64,000 bases of DNA from Marinomonas posidonica IVIA-Po-181. GTDB taxonomy: Bacteria; Pseudomonadota; Gammaproteobacteria; Pseudomonadales; Marinomonadaceae. The stretch lies in assembly GCF_000214215.1 (NCBI RefSeq), contig NC_015559.1, positions 3,335,001 to 3,399,000 on the forward strand, read 5' to 3'. The position numbers and the translations under genes were made by a program. The first letter of the stretch is position 1; every line of letters begins with the position of its first letter. The notes under the pieces are model-generated. The model worked only from the letters and a program-made list of their open reading frames with translations. It did no database searches and was not told where the DNA came from. Positions 58,264-64,000 of the stretch are shown here, piece after piece.

Positions 58264-59661
58264 TTAGTCGTTTTCAGCACTCACACCCGTATTCAGGTTT
58301 TTCATTAGATCAGAAATCCCTGCAGTACGATCATTCAGCTTCGCTTTCAATGCAAATTTCTCAGCCAAATGCACTTGCAGTTTCAGCATGTTCAGCTTGT
58401 ACTCATTCATAGAAATACTCTTACCTTGAATGAAAGCACCGTCTGCACCCACTGCAACCACTTGCGAATCACCGAACAACACCGGACTGAAACCGGTTAA
58501 GCGATTCAACTGAACTTGCGTCTCGCCCAACTCACGACCAGCCGCTTGCAGCGATAAAGTAAAGCCTTTCAACTCCCCCCAATGTTTCACATAGTTGCGA
58601 TATGGCTTAGCAATATCACCATTGGACTTCTCGGCTTGTTGTAAAGTTTCAATGTCTTTGTACACACTGCCAGCGTATTTAAACGCCGCCTCGGCAATGA
58701 CTTTCTGCCAGTTGCCAGCAATCACTTTGGCGTAGGCTTGCAACTCTTGTCGCTCAGTATTAGACAGTTTCTCACCTTGCGCATCTTGGATCAGCTTACG
58801 ACCATCGTAAAAGGCTTTCATGATGGTATGGAAATATCTTGTGCCACCTGACGCATCAACACTTGCTGCATAATAGGCATGAGCAAACGCCATTTCAGAT
58901 TTCAGATCCACCGCACCGTCTTTATTGAAGTCGGCCTTAGCAAACACTTCTGGCTTCATTTTCGTGATGTTGACGACTTCTTTTGGCGTTAAGCGCAAAG
59001 AATGAATGGGGGCGCCAAAGTAACCAAAGGCTTCGTCCCAAACATGTTCTTTGCCTGTGTACGCCACACCGTCTTTGTACGCTTTGTCATTAGGATGCAC
59101 ATCCGCACCTAACTTCTCATCCAAATAATGGTTTACCGCTTTGTTATAGAACACGGCACCCATGGAGAATTTAGAGATCAACTGAATGTAGTCGTAACCA
59201 TTAACTGGGTCGAAGCCGCCTTTTGTTTTTGCCGCTTGCACTATCATGCTGTTTAGCACTTCAGCCGCCGTCATATTACCTGGCCAGCCTGTTACCACAC
59301 CCTTGTAAGCACTGGTGGCCAAATCTTTTCCTGATGACAATTCATCCATTTTGGTTTGTTTAATCGCAAAGCCTTTCTTAGAAACTGGGTCGATAATGTC
59401 ACGACCAGCCGCCGTTCCTGAGAAGTATAGATTCAACTCGTCAAGCAGAGCTTGATTGTCGTTACCCTTGCCTTGCTTACTCAACACCTTGATCGAGTTA
59501 TGCAATGCGTGACGCGCTATTTGTCCGCCATATGACACTGAGCTTGTTTTATCGCCCTGATAGTCCTTTAAAGTAATGCCAAATTCATAGGTTGGTTCTG
59601 CTGCCTGCGTGGCCCCCGCCATGCTTAACATCAGCAAAGATAAAACCCATTTATTTTTCAT
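58264..59661 (-). CDS. DUF4856 domain exported protein
   Basis: 465 residues with signal peptide (MKNKWVLSLLMLSMAGATQA). The rest is a helical DUF4856-type body; HVWDEAFGYFGAP (206-218) is characteristic. Residues 244-256 read DFNKDGAVDLKSE, an EF-hand-like calcium loop. Homologues in other phyla sit with iron-uptake imelysin-like proteins; the function is unknown. AGAGG precedes the ATG. The AT-rich upstream region contains ACTATTGATTCTTATT, 12 of 16 matches to a Fur box. Confidence 0.78.
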   Translation of the reverse strand: MKNKWVLSLLMLSMAGATQAAEPTYEFGITLKDYQGDKTSSVSYGGQIARHALHNSIKVLSKQGKGNDNQALLDELNLYFSGTAAGRDIIDPVSKKGFAIKQTKMDELSSGKDLATSAYKGVVTGWPGNMTAAEVLNSMIVQAAKTKGGFDPVNGYDYIQLISKFSMGAVFYNKAVNHYLDEKLGADVHPNDKAYKDGVAYTGKEHVWDEAFGYFGAPIHSLRLTPKEVVNITKMKPEVFAKADFNKDGAVDLKSEMAFAHAYYAASVDASGGTRYFHTIMKAFYDGRKLIQDAQGEKLSNTERQELQAYAKVIAGNWQKVIAEAAFKYAGSVYKDIETLQQAEKSNGDIAKPYRNYVKHWGELKGFTLSLQAAGRELGETQVQLNRLTGFSPVLFGDSQVVAVGADGAFIQGKSISMNEYKLNMLKLQVHLAEKFALKAKLNDRTAGISDLMKNLNTGVSAEND

Positions 59662-59740
59662 ATTGAACCTCTAGTCATACTCACGCTGAGTATTTTGTTA
59701 TTTTAAAATATGCAAAAAAATCGCAAGAAGGAACAAAGAT

Positions 59741-59756
59741 ACTATTGATTCTTATT
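59741..59756. promoter_or_regulatory. Possible Fur-box-like sequence before the DUF4856 gene
   Basis: Reverse strand AATAAGAATCAATAGT matches AATGATAATCATTATT at 12 of 16 positions. About 85 bp upstream of the start. In such AT-rich sequence this can occur by chance. Confidence 0.3.
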
Positions 59757-59854
59757 TTTACTTAATGAAAAAAAACTATTGATTTATATAAAGTGTTTAT
59801 AACTGAGTATAATAAAGAAAAACGAAGGCTAAAAGAGAGAACCTAACGACAAAA

Positions 59855-60829
59855 TTAACATCGCCACTCTAAGGTTTGAGAAGGCTGCTCTCCAAACAAT
59901 TGTTTATAATCTTTGGCAAATTGACTCAGATGCCAAAATCCCCACTGCGCGGCAATTTGGCTAACGTTAATGCTATTCGACGTCGTATCAAAACTGGCCT
60001 GTACAAGGGCACGCCGTACCCCATTTAAACGAGTAAAACGCAGATATTGAATTGGACTGACGTCTAAAATACTTTCAAAACTGTATTGCAATGTGCGCCG
60101 ACTCACATTGGCGACTTCACACAATTGCGTTACGGTTACTGGCTCATCCATATGCCCATCTAAGAAATCTCGAGCACAATCCACTACTTTCTTACGATGA
60201 TGATAACTTTGTGTTTTCGCCGGCTGAGGCGTTTCCACTTTCAGTACTTCCAGTAACGCCATCAAAACAATGTCTTTTTGCAAGCGTGAAGGTGTCTCAT
60301 TTTGGGTGACGGATAACATGCGCTCTAGTAAAAACCTCACATCATTTAAGGTTTTTTCTGGCACGCCTAAACGGCCATATTCCGTGAGCTCTTTCCAGTT
60401 TAAATCCACACCATGAATGTTAGCGGTTGCCATCAGGTTCGATTGATCCACCACCAAACCAAATAAATCGTAATCTGCTGGGGTCGATAAATGAAACTCG
60501 CCACCGCCAGGACGACACATGATGGTGTCTGGACGTATGGTCAAACCATTGATTTTACTAGGCTCTTGCCCTGCTAACGGGATACCAAGCCAGACGGAAT
60601 CCGGCCACACAACACACTTTTGCTGTAACGCTTGGCTAGTGTGTTCACAAAACACCTGTAAGCCGTCAAAAGGCAACTCCACAATGCGGCCATAAAAACT
60701 ACCACGACTGGTTTGATCATATTCTTGCTGCCAGTTCGTCAGATTACTGGCATGCAAATCTGCATCATGCGCTTCTGAAACACGAACCGCAGAGCCCCAT
60801 TTTGGTGCGCTTTCGGTCATATTTAACAT
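59855..60829 (-). CDS. AraC family regulator, EutR-like
   Basis: 324 residues. C-terminal double HTH (about 215-324: FLDGHMDEPVTVTQLCEVANVSRRTLQYSFE, then a second HTH with INVSQIAAQWGFWHLSQFAKDY). N-terminal sensor has the RPGGGEFHLSTPADYDLFGL segment shared with the EutR branch. Divergent from eutB, with a 10-bp direct repeat in between. Expected inducers are ethanolamine and cobalamin. GAGG lies five bases before the ATG. Confidence 0.85.
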   Translation of the reverse strand: MLNMTESAPKWGSAVRVSEAHDADLHASNLTNWQQEYDQTSRGSFYGRIVELPFDGLQVFCEHTSQALQQKCVVWPDSVWLGIPLAGQEPSKINGLTIRPDTIMCRPGGGEFHLSTPADYDLFGLVVDQSNLMATANIHGVDLNWKELTEYGRLGVPEKTLNDVRFLLERMLSVTQNETPSRLQKDIVLMALLEVLKVETPQPAKTQSYHHRKKVVDCARDFLDGHMDEPVTVTQLCEVANVSRRTLQYSFESILDVSPIQYLRFTRLNGVRRALVQASFDTTSNSINVSQIAAQWGFWHLSQFAKDYKQLFGEQPSQTLEWRC

Positions 60830-60861
60830 AACAACCTCACAAATAAGACCCTAACAAAACA

Positions 60862-60917
60862 ATAACTCATTGATATTTATTGAATTTTTTAAATTTGCCA
60901 TTATTCGATAACTCATT
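60862..60917. promoter_or_regulatory. Direct repeat between the eutR-like gene and eutB
   Basis: ATAACTCATT occurs at 60862-60871 and 60908-60917, 46 bp apart. Direct repeats in this position fit AraC-family operators. Confidence 0.4.
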
Positions 60918-61018
60918 TCTGACAAATTGCATAAAGTAGGTATCAGCAAAACTTATGCCTTAATTCGCAATCCATCGCCTTAACGCATTAACACTTGAGT
61001 TTATTAAGAGCTGGTTTT

Positions 61019-62440
61019 ATGAGTCATCACAACAAGACCTTCCAATTTCGTCACGCCATAGGCGAACGCACCTTTGGCTTCGTTGACCTTGCTGAACTGA
61101 TGGCAAAGGCCACTCCTGCTCGCTCTGGTGATCGTTTAGCTGGCGTGGCAGCGGAAAGTGCGGAAGAGCGTGCTATCGCACAAATGACTTTAGCCGATGT
61201 CCCTCTCACTCTCTTTTTAGAACAACTCCTAGTCCCCTATGAAGAAGATGAAATCACTCGCTTAATCATAGATGAACACGATAAAACAGCCTTTGCCCCC
61301 ATTGCTCACTTAACCGTTGGCGGATTTCGTGATTGGTTATTGAGTGATCTGGCCAGTCCAGAAATACTTCAACAAATTCGAGCTGGCGTTACCCCTGAAA
61401 TGGCAGCGGCGGTTAGTAAAATTATGCGCAACCAAGACCTCATTTTGGTCGCCAAAAAATGTCATATCAGAACAGCTTTTCGTAACACCATAGGCCTTCC
61501 TGGGCACTTATCAACGCGCTTACAGCCCAATCATCCGACCGATGACCTCACTGGCATTGCGGCTAGTATGTTAGACGGTTTGCTGTACGCCAATGGCGAT
61601 GCGGTCATCGGCATAAACCCTGCCACCGATAATGTTCAGCAAGCCAGTCGTTTGATTAAAATGATGGACGACGTTATTCAGCACTACGACATACCAACTC
61701 AATCTTGCGTTCTGACTCACGTCACCAACACCATCGAATGCATAGAACAAGGTGCACCCGTTGATCTAGTATTTCAATCGATTGGTGGCACGCAAGCCAC
61801 TAATGATAGCTTTGGCTTTAATCTAGCGACGTTGGCTGAAGCTCAAGAGGCTGCCTTATCCTTGAACCGAGGCACGGTTGGCAACAATGTGATGTATTTT
61901 GAAACAGGTCAAGGCAGTGCTCTGTCCGCCAATGCAAACCACGGACTCGACCAACAAACCTGCGAAGTAAGAGCCTACGCCGTAGCCCGCAAATTTGACC
62001 CACTGTTGGTCAACACTGTAGTCGGCTTCATCGGACCAGAATATTTGTACGACGGTAAAGAAATCACTCGCGCGGGTCTCGAAGATCATTTTTGTGGAAA
62101 GCTACTCGGCCTGCCAATGGGTTGCGATGTTTGTTATACCAATCACGCAGAAGCTGACCAGAACGACATGGACAACTTGCTGACACTATTAGGCGTGGCC
62201 GGTTGCACCTTTGTCATGGGCATTCCCGGTTCAGACGACATCATGCTGAACTACCAAACGACCTCATTTCACGATGCACTTTATGCACGACGTGCCTTGG
62301 GTTTAAAACCGGCACCGGAATTTGACGCTTGGTTAGCCAAAATGGACATTTTTAAAAATAACCAGCAGTTCACCCTAAACCAGCAACTGCCTGACGCGTT
62401 TCAACCTTCTTTACAGCGCTTAATTGGAGGTCGGTCATGA
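61019..62440 (+). CDS. eutB: Ethanolamine ammonia-lyase large subunit
   Basis: Adenosylcobalamin-dependent enzyme that splits ethanolamine into acetaldehyde and ammonia. 473 residues; the TIM-barrel segments LSTRLQPNHPTDDLTGIAAS and VMYFETGQGSALSANANHGLDQQTCE carry substrate and B12-contact residues. The ATG at 61019 is chosen; the longer frame begins with TTG. EutC follows with a four-base overlap. No reactivase (EutA) or shell proteins are seen in the window. Confidence 0.95.
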   Translation: MSHHNKTFQFRHAIGERTFGFVDLAELMAKATPARSGDRLAGVAAESAEERAIAQMTLADVPLTLFLEQLLVPYEEDEITRLIIDEHDKTAFAPIAHLTVGGFRDWLLSDLASPEILQQIRAGVTPEMAAAVSKIMRNQDLILVAKKCHIRTAFRNTIGLPGHLSTRLQPNHPTDDLTGIAASMLDGLLYANGDAVIGINPATDNVQQASRLIKMMDDVIQHYDIPTQSCVLTHVTNTIECIEQGAPVDLVFQSIGGTQATNDSFGFNLATLAEAQEAALSLNRGTVGNNVMYFETGQGSALSANANHGLDQQTCEVRAYAVARKFDPLLVNTVVGFIGPEYLYDGKEITRAGLEDHFCGKLLGLPMGCDVCYTNHAEADQNDMDNLLTLLGVAGCTFVMGIPGSDDIMLNYQTTSFHDALYARRALGLKPAPEFDAWLAKMDIFKNNQQFTLNQQLPDAFQPSLQRLIGGRS

Positions 62441-63288
62441 AGCATGATGACGATGCTCTAATCGATGCAGTAACAGAAAACAGCTGGCGAAAACTCAACG
62501 CATTTACCGATGCTCGTGTTGGCCTTGGGCGCTCCGGAGTGAGTGTGCCTACTCAACATTTACTGGCGTTCCAACTGGCTCATGCACAAGCAATTGATGC
62601 GGTTCATGCGCAACTCGATAGTCAGCAACTGTCACAACAAATCATGGCCCAGGAATGGGCTCCAAGCTGTGCCCCCCTATTTTTGCACAGTCGCGCGACG
62701 GACCGCGCAACCTATTTACAACGACCGGATTTTGGTCGTCGCTTAGATCAAGCTTCTGTCGACAAATTAGAGCATCACCAAAACACCACAGGTGACCGTT
62801 ATGATTTGGCGATCGCTGTTGTAGATGGCTTATCTTCTTTAGCGGTAGAGCAAAATACCTTGCCATTTTTGGACGCGCTTTTTTCTTACCTAAACCCAAG
62901 TAAAAATAACCAACAGCAAACTTGGTCAGTCGCCCCCATCTGTTTTGTTGAACAAGGTCGAGTCGCCCTAGGAGATGAAATTTGCGAAAAGCTAAACGCC
63001 AAATGCGTCATTGTGCTAATAGGTGAGCGTCCTGGCTTAAGTTCTCCAGATAGTTTAGGGCTTTACCTTACTTGGGGTGGCAAAGTCGGCTATACCGACG
63101 CCTATCGAAACTGTATTTCGAATATCCGACCGGCCGGGTTGGTGTATCAAGAAGCCGCTCGTAAAGCCTATTACCTATTAAGTGAAGCGAGGACCTTGAA
63201 ACTGTCCGGTGTGAAACTCAAAGACCGATCCGATGATGACCACATCACAGATCTTTCACAGGAAACAGAAAACTTTTTAATTTCATAA
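62437..63288 (+). CDS. eutC: Ethanolamine ammonia-lyase small subunit
   Basis: 283 residues: ARVGLGRSGVSVPTQHLLAFQLAHAQAIDAVH at the N-terminus (shortened view) and IGERPGLSSPDSLGLYLTW, with NCISNIRPAGL near the C-terminus. Binds the upper face of B12 with EutB. Start ATG overlaps the eutB stop by four bases, so the subunits are coupled. Confidence 0.95.
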   Translation: MKHDDDALIDAVTENSWRKLNAFTDARVGLGRSGVSVPTQHLLAFQLAHAQAIDAVHAQLDSQQLSQQIMAQEWAPSCAPLFLHSRATDRATYLQRPDFGRRLDQASVDKLEHHQNTTGDRYDLAIAVVDGLSSLAVEQNTLPFLDALFSYLNPSKNNQQQTWSVAPICFVEQGRVALGDEICEKLNAKCVIVLIGERPGLSSPDSLGLYLTWGGKVGYTDAYRNCISNIRPAGLVYQEAARKAYYLLSEARTLKLSGVKLKDRSDDDHITDLSQETENFLIS

Positions 63289-63487
63289 CCTGAAGCATGG
63301 TCGCTACAGGTCACTAGATATTCTGCTGGGTCCCCCAGTGGATATCAGCTTTATGGCCCATCAGAGCCACCAAGCTGAATAAGTAATCATGGAACGACCA
63401 TCAGAAAACAGCGCATAAGATGCTGACTGATAAACAGGCCACTTGTGGCCATTAAGCAACTAAAAACCCACAGAAAGGAACAAAACT
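63289..63487 (+). promoter_or_regulatory. Structured leader before the ammonium transporter
   Basis: 199 bp with no ORF. Four hairpins in a row: CTGGG/CCCAG (63326-63338); TCAGCTT..TGGC..GCCA..AAGCTGA (63345-63378, 8-nt loop); ATGG/CCAT (63389-63401); GGCCAC/GTGGCC (63437-63450). Possible cis-regulatory RNA or transcription-processing site between eutC and amt. Confidence 0.5.
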
Positions 63488-64000
63488 ATGGCAACAGAAA
63501 CCCCAACTTTGGAATCCTTGCAAGCATCCCTTGATGCTCAGCAAGCGATTTTCAACATGCACCAAGCAATGAATGTAGAAGTCTTCTACTGGTGGTGTAC
63601 CGCCATCATGGTGATGATTCACGCAGGCTTTCTTGCTTATGAAATGGGTGCATCTCGCAGTAAAAACGCCCTAGCAGCAGGGGTGAAAAACATTCTTGCT
63701 TTGGCTGTTATCATCCCAACTTTCTACCTGTTCGGCTGGTGGATTTATAACGCCTTCCCTGGTGGAATCATCCCAGCTGAAGCGGCTTCAGCACTTCCGT
63801 GGTCGCAAAGCATGGGGCCAGATGTACAAGACATGGGAACTGGCATATTCTGGGCAGCTTTCGCTCTGTTCGGTGCGACAACAGGTTCCATTATGTCCGG
63901 TGCGGTTATTGAACGTATTCGCGTCAGTGCATTCCTAATCCTAACCGTTATTCTTGGTAGCGGCGTGTGGATCCTAGCAGGTGCTTGGGGCTGGCACCCA
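63488..64000 (+). CDS. amt: Ammonium transporter, N-terminal part (runs off the window)
   Basis: 171 residues visible, begins MATETPTLESLQASLDAQQA, then membrane segments (VFYWWCTAIMVMIHAGFLAYEMG) and ALFGATTGSIMSGAVIERIR, typical of Amt. Imports or scavenges ammonia, here presumably the product of ethanolamine cleavage. AAGGA lies nine bases before the ATG. The frame is open to the right edge. Confidence 0.9.
   Translation, partial: MATETPTLESLQASLDAQQAIFNMHQAMNVEVFYWWCTAIMVMIHAGFLAYEMGASRSKNALAAGVKNILALAVIIPTFYLFGWWIYNAFPGGIIPAEAASALPWSQSMGPDVQDMGTGIFWAAFALFGATTGSIMSGAVIERIRVSAFLILTVILGSGVWILAGAWGWHP

Noticed and set aside
63289-63487. Cobalamin riboswitch before amt or eutB
   Set aside because: No B12 box or the conserved core was found although EutBC needs cobalamin.

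Overview
The window is a 64 kb piece of a gammaproteobacterial chromosome of moderate to low GC. The gene set and order fit the Oceanospirillales, most likely Marinomonas or a close relative (inferred from gene content only). Supporting signs are crc divergent from pyrE, pyrR-pyrB-pyrC' with a zinc-ligand-less dihydroorotase-like protein, rpmB-rpmG-mutM near radC and coaBC-dut, Uup/YheS-hemB-ppk, and the mix of aromatic, ethanolamine, glycerophosphodiester and nucleoside uptake genes. I see no insertion sequence, prophage, CRISPR array or rRNA. One tRNA gene, Phe(GAA), is present.

Layout. 0-8 kb: start of mqo, a two-CBS protein, hslO, an ABC-F protein, hemB and ppk1. 7.8-13.1 kb (minus strand): a nucleoside uptake operon (BMP-type binding protein, double ATPase, two permeases, cytidine deaminase). 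13.3-16.7 kb: mutM, rpmG, rpmB, an exported alpha/beta hydrolase and radC. 16.8-23 kb: coaBC, dut, argB, slmA, pyrE, crc and a hexose-6-phosphate mutarotase. 23-26.9 kb: a PAS protein coupled to a receiver-CheC fusion, a CofD-like protein, and a divergent IclR regulator. 26.9-33.4 kb: a ugpBAEC-ugpQ-deoR-HAD operon for glycerophosphodiester or glycerol-3-phosphate uptake. 33.7-37.2 kb: a MASE1-CHASE hybrid histidine kinase with a small Hpt-like partner whose phospho-accepting His is Asn. 37.3-47.9 kb: tRNA-Phe, trmL, a K+ channel, ferredoxin, coaD, yggT-proC-yggS, a degenerate GGDEF protein, and yqgE-ruvX-pyrR-pyrB-pyrC'.

48-54.4 kb: a 2OG-Fe(II) oxygenase-like protein, a DsbA/FrnE-like protein, and an aromatic alcohol/aldehyde module. 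That module has a benzaldehyde-type dehydrogenase, a XylR/DmpR-type sigma-54 activator and a coniferyl-alcohol-type SDR. 54.7-59.7 kb: a Crp/Fnr regulator, a DMT exporter, an arylamine N-acetyltransferase, a membrane fatty-acid hydroxylase-like enzyme and a DUF4856 protein. 59.8-64 kb: an EutR-like regulator, eutB, eutC and the start of an ammonium transporter, a compact ethanolamine nitrogen module with no microcompartment genes in view.

The strongest regulatory reading is in the aromatic module. A -24/-12 element precedes the aldehyde dehydrogenase, and two 16-bp TTGA-N8-TCAA boxes lie 41 bp apart in the divergent intergenic region, an arrangement like XylR/DmpR enhancers. A second -24/-12 element precedes the SDR. 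Other regulatory structures are: a pyrB leader with a long stem, a 23-codon ORF and a terminator; a folded region before the ammonium transporter; terminator-like hairpins directly after both solute-binding-protein genes (bmp, ugpB); a phased operator candidate before ugpB; and a plus-strand terminator at 24.7 kb with no gene feeding it, a possible small RNA.
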